This document shows, piece by piece, positions 6,704 through 12,722 of a stretch of DNA of 13,191 nt. The notes beneath the pieces are model-generated. The model did not search any database, was not told the origin of the DNA, and saw only the letters and a list, made by a program, of their open reading frames with translations. The translations under genes and the position numbers were made by a program. The stretch comes from Bacteroidia bacterium (GTDB taxonomy: Bacteria; Bacteroidota; Bacteroidia; Cytophagales; Cyclobacteriaceae), in NCBI GenBank assembly GCA_016650355.1, contig JAENVX010000081.1, forward strand, positions 1 to 13,191. The letters are read 5' to 3'. Within the stretch, counting starts at the first letter, position 1. Every line of letters begins with the position of its first letter.

Positions 6704-6738
6704 AAAAAAAACTCCGGGTTGCACCTGGAGTTTTTTTT
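6704..6738. terminator. Bidirectional intrinsic terminator
   Basis: The stem ACTCCGGGT / ACCTGGAGT (6711-6719 and 6723-6731, one wobble pair, 3-base loop) is flanked by a run of A on the left (6704-6711) and a run of eight T on the right (6731-6738). It can therefore terminate the plus-strand operon ending at 6678 and the minus-strand thioredoxin-fold gene ending at 6758. Confidence 0.88.
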
Positions 6739-6757
6739 ATACAATAATTTTCTAATA

Positions 6758-7348
6758 TTAATTACCGGTGGTGCCAGTCATATAAGGAGATTTATATTCC
6801 TTTTGATAATCCTGTACATTGGTTTTCTTAAAAAAATCCCCACTCACGAAACTTAAAAAAACATGAAACTCTTCTGGCTTTCGATAGCCTGGGACAGAGC
6901 TGGAACCTGAAAAAATCGGTATGAGCCTGAACTGTTCATCTAAAAAAACAAAATTAGGGTAACTCATTTGGTTATTCAGTAAAGCCATGGCCAACTGATG
7001 CGTTCCTTTATTTCCATATGGGACAAATTTAAACGTTGTGCCACTGAATACCACATCTTCTGTTTGCTCTGCATTGAATTTTACAGGGTAGAAATCCTCA
7101 TTTAGAATTTTTGCGATCTGCGCTTCACTGAAAGTGTTCTTGTCCATCACCTTGCACCAGCCACACCAATCTGTAAATACATCAATGAATATTTTACGCT
7201 TTTCAGTCTTGGACTTCTCAATCGCTTGCTCAAACGTGAGCCACTTAACAGGGCCTTCTTCTGCAATTACTGTTTTGGTTGAAGCCGTCTGCGCATACGA
7301 CAGGAAAGCAAATCCGACCAATACTAACGCTCCAAAATACTTTGCCAT
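6758..7348 (-). CDS. Exported thioredoxin-fold protein (CGWC)
   Basis: A periplasmic thiol-disulfide protein of 196 residues. The signal peptide (MAKYFGALVLVGFAFLSYA) ends near residue 19. The segment VKWLTFEQAIEKSKTEKRKIF (34-54) followed by IDVFTDWCGWCKVMDKNTF places the redox pair at C62 and C65 in a W-C-G-W-C-K context, typical of the thioredoxin_7/DUF255-like group. The cis-proline segment SYPNFVFLDE lies about 85 residues further on. An insertion between them (about 100-130) is common in this Bacteroidota group. Its role is probably reduction or repair of exported proteins, but no partner is adjacent. A perfect -7 element lies 31 bases before the ATG. Confidence 0.92.
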   Translation of the reverse strand: MAKYFGALVLVGFAFLSYAQTASTKTVIAEEGPVKWLTFEQAIEKSKTEKRKIFIDVFTDWCGWCKVMDKNTFSEAQIAKILNEDFYPVKFNAEQTEDVVFSGTTFKFVPYGNKGTHQLAMALLNNQMSYPNFVFLDEQFRLIPIFSGSSSVPGYRKPEEFHVFLSFVSGDFFKKTNVQDYQKEYKSPYMTGTTGN

Positions 7349-7378
7349 ATCTATTTAGATGTTTTCGTAATCTGACAA

Positions 7379-7386
7379 CAAATTTA
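7379..7386 (-). promoter_or_regulatory. -7 promoter element (TAAATTTG) of the thioredoxin-fold gene
   Basis: A perfect match to TAnnTTTG on the minus strand, 31 bases before the ATG at 7348. No good -33 partner is seen at the expected 19-21 base distance. The rest of the 235-base gap up to 7583 is AT-rich and holds a short repeat of TATTGTA (near 7431 and 7458), with no further gene. Confidence 0.5.
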
Positions 7387-7553
7387 AGCAGAAAACAAGT
7401 TCAATTAATGTTAATATTTAATAAAGGTCATATTGTAACCATGTAGGTCCAAAAAGGTACCTATTGTACGGAAAAACAAATAGTCTGTTCGTATTTGGAC
7501 ATTTCTTTAACAAGTTTCCCATGAAATTACCCCACATTGGTCGATTTCAAATC

Positions 7554-7568
7554 TGGCACTTACTTTGG
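7554..7568 (+). promoter_or_regulatory. Weak sigma-54-like element before the small membrane protein
   Basis: TGGCAC, five bases, then TTGG. The -24 part is perfect, but the -12 part has GG in place of the near-invariant GC. The predicted start would be about 7580, just before the ATG at 7584. The base change makes this uncertain, and chance occurrence is possible. Confidence 0.22.
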
Positions 7569-7583
7569 TAATTTGTTTGCGCA

Positions 7584-7811
7584 ATGAAGATCAGGCTCTC
7601 ACATAAAGATTATCTCCTGGCCCTGGGTATCCTGGTAGCAGTGATTGTGATGCTCACAACATTGGTCTACACGGAAACTCTAAATCCAGAATCGAAAAAC
7701 GACCGACCCCCTGTACCCGGCAAGACTGGCCTCCGTGTCTCTCCTTCAGTTATAATCAAGAAAATAGTTGGGGATGTTAATTTCAAGTCCCTGTCGCACA
7801 AGAATCGCTAA
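7584..7811 (+). CDS. Small membrane-anchored protein of unknown function (75 residues)
   Basis: I do not recognise this protein. A short basic N-terminus (MKIRLSHKDY) leads into one strong hydrophobic segment (about 11-30, LLALGILVAVIVMLTTLVYT). A polar tail of about 45 residues follows, rich in Pro and Lys, starting ETLNPESKNDRPPVPGK. The positive-inside rule suggests that the tail is outside the cytoplasm. The gene is convergent with the YkgJ-type gene, and the two stop codons share bases 7809-7810, leaving no room for a terminator between them. No Shine-Dalgarno is visible before the ATG. Codon use looks normal, and the clear membrane-anchor layout supports a real gene, but homologues were not checked. 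Confidence 0.55.
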   Translation: MKIRLSHKDYLLALGILVAVIVMLTTLVYTETLNPESKNDRPPVPGKTGLRVSPSVIIKKIVGDVNFKSLSHKNR

Positions 7812-8380
7812 TTTCGGTACATGTAATAGTGTAGCACCTCCTCAATGGCACATTGAATCGCTTTGTTGATGGGATAAAAATCACGGGTTAGTTCATAATC
7901 GATTCCGTGCAACTGCATATAAAACTCGTTCATAACCGGCACTTCTCCCCCTCCTTCGATTTTTGAAACCGTATTTTCATAGGCTGCCCCCTGTTCTGTT
8001 TTGATGACCTGACACGTCACCAATTCTTTTTTGCCATACTTGTTCGTGCGAGCTGAATACCCAAACAATCGGCAAATAAGTCCCCGATGAATGTATTCGG
8101 AGCAAAGCCCCGTTCCACCTTGAGTAGGATTTAGAATATGACAAATGGAGGAGTCTGATGAAGTTAGTTTAGAAAGCCATTCCTCAGCTTTACCTTCCCT
8201 GTGCAAATAGTGAGCAAATGGAAGAAACTCGAGTACAGTGGCTTCAATATCCGCTTTGTAACAGCATTTGCCACAACCAAATTTGCAATGCAATGTGGAA
8301 TCTTTTTGAAAAGATGCTATCTCCTCATCCAACTTCTTAAATACCTCTTCAACCGCTCTAATCTTTTCAGATAAATTCAC
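7808..8380 (-). CDS. YkgJ-family cysteine-cluster protein
   Basis: A 190-residue protein of the YkgJ/CxxCxxCC family, thought to bind a metal ion or iron-sulfur cluster; the reaction is unknown. The first cluster is HCKFGCGKCCYKADIEATVLE in layout, with C32, C36, C39 and C40. Further cysteines are C80, C93 (GLCSEY), C103 (GLICRLFGYSA) and C123 (VTCQV). The order C-x3-C-x2-CC, then C-x-x-Y, then [RL]-x-x-C-R-x-F-G, is the family pattern. Translation must start at the GTG at 8380: an in-frame TGA lies six codons upstream and there is no usable ATG between. A -7 promoter element ends only five bases before this GTG, so the message may be leaderless. The 3' end overlaps the convergent gene at 7584-7811. 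Confidence 0.9.
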   Translation of the reverse strand: MNLSEKIRAVEEVFKKLDEEIASFQKDSTLHCKFGCGKCCYKADIEATVLEFLPFAHYLHREGKAEEWLSKLTSSDSSICHILNPTQGGTGLCSEYIHRGLICRLFGYSARTNKYGKKELVTCQVIKTEQGAAYENTVSKIEGGGEVPVMNEFYMQLHGIDYELTRDFYPINKAIQCAIEEVLHYYMYRN

Positions 8381-8384
8381 TTCA

Positions 8385-8392
8385 CAAAAGTA
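8385..8392 (-). promoter_or_regulatory. -7 element (TACTTTTG) directly at the GTG start of the YkgJ-type gene
   Basis: A perfect TAnnTTTG on the minus strand, five bases before the GTG at 8380. Transcription would be expected to start near 8377-8380, at or just inside the start codon. No clear -33 partner is seen. The rest of the gap 8393-8496 is AT-rich and shows no other site. Confidence 0.4.
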
Positions 8393-8496
8393 GCATCATA
8401 AAAGTGGAATTGGTTAGGATTAAAAAAATTACTGAATACACTTATTTACCTCATAATCAATCGAAAATATTTTTGAACCCCGAATTGATATAACTC

Positions 8497-9012
8497 CTAA
8501 TTTTTCCTTCGTTTCTTATAGACATATTTTACAGACACATACCCATTTCTGGGAGTTGACTCCACAATTGAGAAGTGTTGCCGATCCATAATATTTTGGA
8601 AAAGAGGCTTACCGCCTCCCAATACAACTGGCACCAAACCAAGCCACATTTCGTCAAGTAGTCCCAGATTGATAAAAGTCGTTGTAAGGTTGGCACCTCC
8701 AAACAACCAAATATCTTTACCTCCGCTTTTCTTTATTTCACGAACTTTCGAGTCGACATCTCCATTTAATATCTGCAGGCCTTTTTCATCTCTTACTTTC
8801 AAGGAATTTGAGAATACAAAAAGTTTTTTTCCGGGAAAAGTCGATGATCCCATCATTTCAAAACTTTTCCTTCCCAGAAAAATAAAATCAATTTTAGACA
8901 AAAATTCATCCATTTCTTTTTGATCTGGTGGTGGACACCAATCATATTCACCATTGGGCCCTTCAATAAAGCCATCAAGGCTGAGTGCAACACTAAGGAT
9001 AACTTTTCTCAT
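8497..9012 (-). CDS. Dihydrofolate reductase family protein (RibD C-terminal-like)
   Basis: A 171-residue single-domain protein of the RibD-C/DHFR-like fold (YyaP/YwjB type), expected to bind NADPH. Typical motifs appear in order: VALSLDGFIEGPNGEYDW (8-25), FLGRKSFEMM (45-54), a GGKDIWLFGGANL nucleotide-binding segment (97-109) and LVPVVLGGGKPLF (126-138). Such single-domain members are usually not true folate enzymes, and their substrates are mostly unknown. It is the last gene of the likely WYL-controlled group, starting 19 bases after the stop of the HMA-like gene. Genes of this kind are often found beside SRPBCC and WYL-regulator genes. Confidence 0.9.
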   Translation of the reverse strand: MRKVILSVALSLDGFIEGPNGEYDWCPPPDQKEMDEFLSKIDFIFLGRKSFEMMGSSTFPGKKLFVFSNSLKVRDEKGLQILNGDVDSKVREIKKSGGKDIWLFGGANLTTTFINLGLLDEMWLGLVPVVLGGGKPLFQNIMDRQHFSIVESTPRNGYVSVKYVYKKRRKN

Positions 9013-9031
9013 GGTAATTTATTTATGTAGG

Positions 9032-9244
9032 CTAATCCAACTCATTACAAGTAAATCCCTGATCTGTCAATAACCCAATTGCTTGGTCTGGTAGAAGGGA
9101 ATCGGATACTATGCGAAGAATTTTATCACAATCATCCAGTGCAAAGTTCCATGTCCCTTTGCCAGCCAGAGCATCCAACTCGGGTGCCAATTGATCAACA
9201 CTATCGAAGGATTGAACAGATGTCTTAAAAACCAATATTTCCAT
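9032..9244 (-). CDS. Small HMA-like protein without the CxxC metal site
   Basis: A 70-residue protein with the beta-alpha-beta-beta-alpha-beta pattern of heavy-metal-associated (ferredoxin-like) domains: MEILVFKTSV, helix DSVDQLAPELDALAG, strand TWNFALDD, strand DKILRIVSDS, helix LPDQAIGLLTDQG, FTCNEL. The metal-binding loop of true HMA copper chaperones (M-x-C-x-x-C) is replaced by KTSVQSFDS, so it cannot bind copper in that way. Two single cysteines, C39 and C66, remain. Similar CxxC-less small proteins, with D-C-D-K and L-R motifs, are familiar in Bacteroidota but have no known role. It sits 74 bases after the SRPBCC gene and 19 bases before the RibD-C-like gene, most likely in one transcript. 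Confidence 0.75.
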   Translation of the reverse strand: MEILVFKTSVQSFDSVDQLAPELDALAGKGTWNFALDDCDKILRIVSDSLLPDQAIGLLTDQGFTCNELD

Positions 9245-9318
9245 CCTGAAAAAGAATTATTATAAGCGTAATAGTTGTTATGGCAACTCCAAAACAAAAC
9301 AAGATGTCTTTGGCATTT

Positions 9319-9771
9319 TCACATAACGTTATCAAAAGTTTCCTCCGCCTCCACTAATTTCTTAAGGCTTTCCATTACCATACCCCAATTTTGCTCGGAA
9401 TGTTTCATAGCTTCATTGTTGGCAAATCCATCCTGAGTGACAGTAAGGATCGTAAAGTCATTATCTCTCGCTAATTCATAGCTTATGTTGGCATAGTTGG
9501 AAGGAATATCTTCCTTACCCGAAAAAGAACTCCAATAATTATAGCGAATAAGTTTTTCGGTCTCGATTTCTAAAATATTTCCCTTATCCTCGTAGGGTTT
9601 CCCTTCCCATACCCCTCGATAAGAGATTGTACTTCCTTTTTTCCAGTCGGTAGTTATCTCTGTTCCAAAAAAATATTGCTTTACCAGTTCTGGCGTTGTT
9701 AGTGCTTCCCAAACTTTAGAGACGGATACATTCAGCTTAACTGACTTAATAAGAATTGATTGGTTTTTCAT
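9319..9771 (-). CDS. SRPBCC/AHSA1-family ligand-binding protein
   Basis: A 150-residue protein of the START/Bet v 1-like fold. It shows the usual opening VKLNVSVSKVWEALTTPELVKQYFFG (11-36), then W-K-K-G-S-T-I-S-Y-R-G (43-53), an inner strand region (NILEIETEKLIRYNYWSSFSG), L-T-V-T-Q-D-G-F (109-116), and the C-terminal helix QNWGMVMESLKKLVEAEE that closes the cavity. These proteins bind hydrophobic small molecules; the ligand is unknown. It is the first gene after the WYL regulator and lies just downstream of the two TGACA-N6-TGTCA sites. The nearer site is 35 bases before its ATG. A one-mismatch -7 element (TTGATTTG, 9788-9795) is present, and site 1 lies where a -33 box would be. Confidence 0.9.
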   Translation of the reverse strand: MKNQSILIKSVKLNVSVSKVWEALTTPELVKQYFFGTEITTDWKKGSTISYRGVWEGKPYEDKGNILEIETEKLIRYNYWSSFSGKEDIPSNYANISYELARDNDFTILTVTQDGFANNEAMKHSEQNWGMVMESLKKLVEAEETFDNVM

Positions 9772-9806
9772 ACAGTTGATTTTTATTCAAATCAACAACC
9801 ACCTTA

Positions 9807-9822
9807 TGACAGCCCTATGTCA
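9807..9822. promoter_or_regulatory. Operator-like palindrome, site 1 (TGACA-N6-TGTCA)
   Basis: TGACAGCCCTATGTCA, with perfect 5-bp arms. It is 35 bases before the start of the SRPBCC gene and about where a -33 promoter box would fall. Over 20 bases it matches site 2 (starting at 9859) at 17 positions, in the same orientation, including the central CTA. It is most simply a binding site for the WYL regulator encoded next door, by inference. Confidence 0.6.
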
Positions 9823-9858
9823 GCAGAGAAAATAAATTGAAAATATTTTATGAGTTGG

Positions 9859-9874
9859 TGACAACGCTATGTCA
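9859..9874. promoter_or_regulatory. Operator-like palindrome, site 2 (TGACA-N6-TGTCA)
   Basis: TGACAACGCTATGTCA, with perfect 5-bp arms, is located 52 bp from site 1 centre to centre. That is five turns of B-DNA, so both sites face the same side of the helix. The DNA between them is strongly AT-rich (9827-9852), as suits bending or a promoter. It lies 57 bases after the stop of the WYL gene. No other full copy of the motif was seen in the window. Confidence 0.6.
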
Positions 9875-9931
9875 GTAGGAGGAAAAATGATCTGTCGTTT
9901 ATATTAAACTAGCTTAGTCAGCTCCCAGAGG

Positions 9932-10891
9932 TTACACAAGTTTCAAATAATGCTCCTGCAATTCTTCAACCAAGCCTGTCATAATATCTTTTAGCTGTTC
10001 CGGCTTCTCAATCTCTACACCACGGCCGTAAGAAAGAAGCCAGCGTGCCATCAACGGCAAGTCAGATGTTAGGAATTTCATTCGCATCTGACCATCTGAT
10101 TCCTCTTCAGATATAAATCCAAAGTAATGTTTGGAGTTATTCACTTTTACGGACTCTTCCCTTTGAAAAACGACAGAAACTTCGTTCATCTCTATATTAG
10201 ACTGTTGCAAGCTGTTAAAATATTCCTGCATAGTAGAAATATTACGTGGTTCAAAAATAGAGGGTGTTACTTTTAATTCTTTGATTAGGTCGCACCGAAA
10301 ATCACGAAAGCTATTGCGAAGCCTGCACCATGCAATCAAATGCCAGGCAGCACTATAAAAGAAAAGTCCAATAGGTTCTACTTCGCGTTGGGTAATTTCG
10401 TTTTGGTTGTTGTTGAAATAATCGAGGAGGACGACTCGCCTTCCTACCACAGCTTTTTGCAAATCGGTCAGAAAATTTCCGGTCTGCGCTGGCAAACTTG
10501 TGTGAGGCCTTAGCACTTCAATATGATTTTGAAGACTTTCCAAATGATCCTTTTCCGCTTCATTCAAGACTGATTTGATCTTCAGCAATGCCCCATTGAA
10601 TGCAACCTGAACAGATCGGTCGGTCATACGTTCCACTAATTTGCCGGCCATCATCATAGCGCTGGCTTCGTCTTGAGTGAACATCACAGGAGGAAGATGA
10701 TAGCCATCCACAATAAAATATCCCTTGCCCGCCTCAGAACCAATTGGCACTCCGGCCTCCATCAAAGCTTTCACATCGCGATAGACTGTTCGCAGGCTCA
10801 TCTCAAACCGATCTGCAATCTCTTCAGCCTTTACAATTCGTTTTGTTTGCAGGTGGATTAGAATAGCCGTAAGACGGTCGATGCGATTCAT
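9932..10891 (-). CDS. WYL-domain transcriptional regulator (YafY type)
   Basis: A 319-residue DNA-binding regulator. The N-terminal winged helix-turn-helix of the HTH_11 kind spans about 1-60 (RLTAILIHLQTKRIVKAEEI, then MSLRTVYRDVKALMEAGVPI, then GKGYFI). The WYL domain runs from about 145 to 215, with EVEPIGLFFYSAAWHLIAWC (171-189) holding the WYL triad as W183-H184-L185, followed by RDFRCDLIKEL. The usual D-R-I of this segment is D-L-I here. A C-terminal WCX-like extension (about 230-315) completes the standard architecture. WYL domains sense nucleotides, nucleic acid or small ligands in several families; the signal here is unknown. It is on the same strand as the SRPBCC, HMA-like and RibD-C-like genes downstream, separated from them by two palindromes that are likely its targets. 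Confidence 0.93.
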   Translation of the reverse strand: MNRIDRLTAILIHLQTKRIVKAEEIADRFEMSLRTVYRDVKALMEAGVPIGSEAGKGYFIVDGYHLPPVMFTQDEASAMMMAGKLVERMTDRSVQVAFNGALLKIKSVLNEAEKDHLESLQNHIEVLRPHTSLPAQTGNFLTDLQKAVVGRRVVLLDYFNNNQNEITQREVEPIGLFFYSAAWHLIAWCRLRNSFRDFRCDLIKELKVTPSIFEPRNISTMQEYFNSLQQSNIEMNEVSVVFQREESVKVNNSKHYFGFISEEESDGQMRMKFLTSDLPLMARWLLSYGRGVEIEKPEQLKDIMTGLVEELQEHYLKLV

Positions 10892-10910
10892 AACAACGAA
10901 TATAATAACA

Positions 10911-10940
10911 AAATAACGGAGACCATGGTCTCCGTTATTT
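10911..10940. terminator. Perfect 30-bp palindrome: likely terminator of the symporter gene, possibly also an operator
   Basis: AAATAACGGAGACCA is followed directly by its exact reverse complement. As RNA from the minus strand it forms a 13-bp stem with a CATG loop, and the sequence after it is T-rich (TGTTATTATATTCG). It lies 56 bases after the symporter stop codon at 10997, so termination is the simplest role. It also ends only 19 bases before the ATG of the WYL gene, so that gene's promoter must overlap it or lie upstream of it. A TTATTTTG sequence (10909-10916), close to the -7 consensus, overlaps one arm. An operator role for WYL autoregulation is therefore possible. Confidence 0.65.
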
Positions 10941-10996
10941 CAGTTGAGATTCTACAATTTAATATTTTGTCTGGCGCTTACTAAGCTCAATTGTTC

Positions 10997-12682
10997 TTAC
11001 CAAAAAACAGTGTACAAGGCAGCTATTATACCAATTATGAGCAGGGATATCGCCATAAAGGATGGTGATAACTTGAACATGCTTCTATCAATTTCCAACC
11101 CATTGGACTTCACGCCTCTTCGCTGATCTATATTTGTTATGATACTCATTCCTATAATACATAGTATGAATACAAAACCCATTCTGTCCAAGAAGGGAAT
11201 CTCAAATATCCCTTCAGCATTCGCTTTGGAAAAACCTGTGGAAGCAAGAAATGACAAGTCTACGAATTGTGGTAGTACTTTAAAGATAAGAGAAAGAACA
11301 AAACCTCCAATAGTTGCGAATAAGGCAGCATTTGATGTCGTGCGTTTCCAGAAGAAGCCAAGAATAAACATGGCGAAAATTCCTGGTGACACGAACCCTG
11401 TGTACTCCTGAATGTATTGAAATCCCTGTTTCCCTTCTCCCATTAATTTTTCACCTATCAACAGTGAGAGCAGTACTGCTAGAAACATGGAGACGATAAC
11501 AGAAATTTTTCCCAGCCAAACCAGTCTTGTTTCTGAGGCCTCTTTGTTAATTGCCTTCTTATAAATATCCAAGGTGAAAATAGTGGCGATGCTATTCGCT
11601 TTACCTGCAAGTGATGCCACTATAGCTGCAGTTAATGCCGCAAATGCCAGCCCTTTCATCCCAACGGGTAACAAATTTAAAAGAGAAGGGTACGCCTTAT
11701 TAACATCAATTAAACCTTTTGAATCTAGCATTTCTGTTGCAAAATATCCTTTTTGATGTAAAGCATAAGCTGCAATACCAGGCAACACAACTATTACAGG
11801 CATGAGTAGTTTTAAGAAAGCTGCAAATAAAATTCCACTGCGAGCCGTTTTTAAATCTGCTCCCAATGCTCGTTGTGTAATGTATTGGTTGCAGCCCCAA
11901 TAGTTCAAATTTGTAATCCACATACCACCAACTAAAACGGTAAGACCTGGCAAATCCATGTAGTTATCATTTTCAGGCTTAAAGATCATATGAAAATGTT
12001 CACTGGCTTCTTGTCTAAGTAAGGTAAAGCCATTCAACATGCCTACTTGCCCAGCTTCCTCAGCAACCAGATTCAACGCGATATACGTTGCTACTAATCC
12101 TCCCAATACCAGGAAGAAAACCTGGATTACATCGGTATACCCAATTACTTTCATTCCGCCAAGGGTAATAAAAATTGAAAAGGTAGCAAGCATAAAAATA
12201 CAGAGGTAGATATCAAATCCTGTTATGCCACTGATAGCCAACGCTCCCAGGTACAATATAGACATCAGGTTGACAACAATGTAAAGCAGCAACCAGAATA
12301 CAGCCATGATCATTGCCACGGTACCGTTATACCGTTGATTCAAAAACTGCGGCATCGTATAAATCTTATTCTTCAAATAGACAGGAATAAAAAAAACGGC
12401 AACGATGATCAACGTAACAGCAGCCATCCATTCGTAGGTGGAGATAGCCAAGCCCATTTTAAAACCCGAACCTGACATACCAATCATTTGCTCTGCCGAA
12501 ATATTGGAGGCAATAAGGGATGCTCCAATTGCCCACCAGGTTAGGGATCCTTCTGCCAGAAAAAAGTCTTTAGAGTCTGCCGATAATTTTTTCTTGCGAT
12601 TGTAAATCCAGTAACCGTATGCAGAAACGATCACAAAATAAACTAAGAATACAATGTAGTCTGAGGTATGAAGTTTTTGCAT
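10997..12682 (-). CDS. Sodium/sugar symporter, SSS family (vSGLT-like)
   Basis: A 561-residue inner-membrane protein with about 14 hydrophobic segments, of the sodium:solute symporter family. It resembles the Vibrio sodium/galactose transporter in length and in key stretches: LIASNISAEQMIGMSGSG (57-74) with the sugar-contacting AEQ glutamine, TYEWM (82-86), WITNLNYWGCNQYITQRAL (255-273), K291 in the next helix, AAIVASLAGKANS (352-364) in the sodium-site helix, and YIQEYTG (423-429). It imports a hexose, most likely galactose, with sodium. The galactokinase gene ends 40 bases upstream on the same strand, which supports galactose as substrate and a shared operon. In the sodium-site helix the usual pair of serines reads Ala-Ser, if the alignment from memory is right. 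The palindrome at 10911-10940 probably ends the transcript. Confidence 0.94.
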   Translation of the reverse strand: MQKLHTSDYIVFLVYFVIVSAYGYWIYNRKKKLSADSKDFFLAEGSLTWWAIGASLIASNISAEQMIGMSGSGFKMGLAISTYEWMAAVTLIIVAVFFIPVYLKNKIYTMPQFLNQRYNGTVAMIMAVFWLLLYIVVNLMSILYLGALAISGITGFDIYLCIFMLATFSIFITLGGMKVIGYTDVIQVFFLVLGGLVATYIALNLVAEEAGQVGMLNGFTLLRQEASEHFHMIFKPENDNYMDLPGLTVLVGGMWITNLNYWGCNQYITQRALGADLKTARSGILFAAFLKLLMPVIVVLPGIAAYALHQKGYFATEMLDSKGLIDVNKAYPSLLNLLPVGMKGLAFAALTAAIVASLAGKANSIATIFTLDIYKKAINKEASETRLVWLGKISVIVSMFLAVLLSLLIGEKLMGEGKQGFQYIQEYTGFVSPGIFAMFILGFFWKRTTSNAALFATIGGFVLSLIFKVLPQFVDLSFLASTGFSKANAEGIFEIPFLDRMGFVFILCIIGMSIITNIDQRRGVKSNGLEIDRSMFKLSPSFMAISLLIIGIIAALYTVFW

Positions 12683-12722
12683 TGAAACTAGGGTTTAAGG
12701 TATGGATTTATAAATAGAGATG

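Noticed and set aside
7565..7580. Second GG-N10-GC match before the 75-residue gene
   Set aside because: The predicted start would fall inside the coding region and the -24 part is poor, so it is probably a chance match.
8004..8020. TGACACGTCA palindrome resembling the operator half-sites
   Set aside because: It lies inside the YkgJ-type coding region, has no six-base spacer and differs from the twin sites near 9807-9874; it is explained by codons.
9109..9297. 62-codon minus-strand frame rich in Trp, His and Phe
   Set aside because: It overlaps the better-supported HMA-like gene in another frame and has no recognisable domain or gene-like composition.
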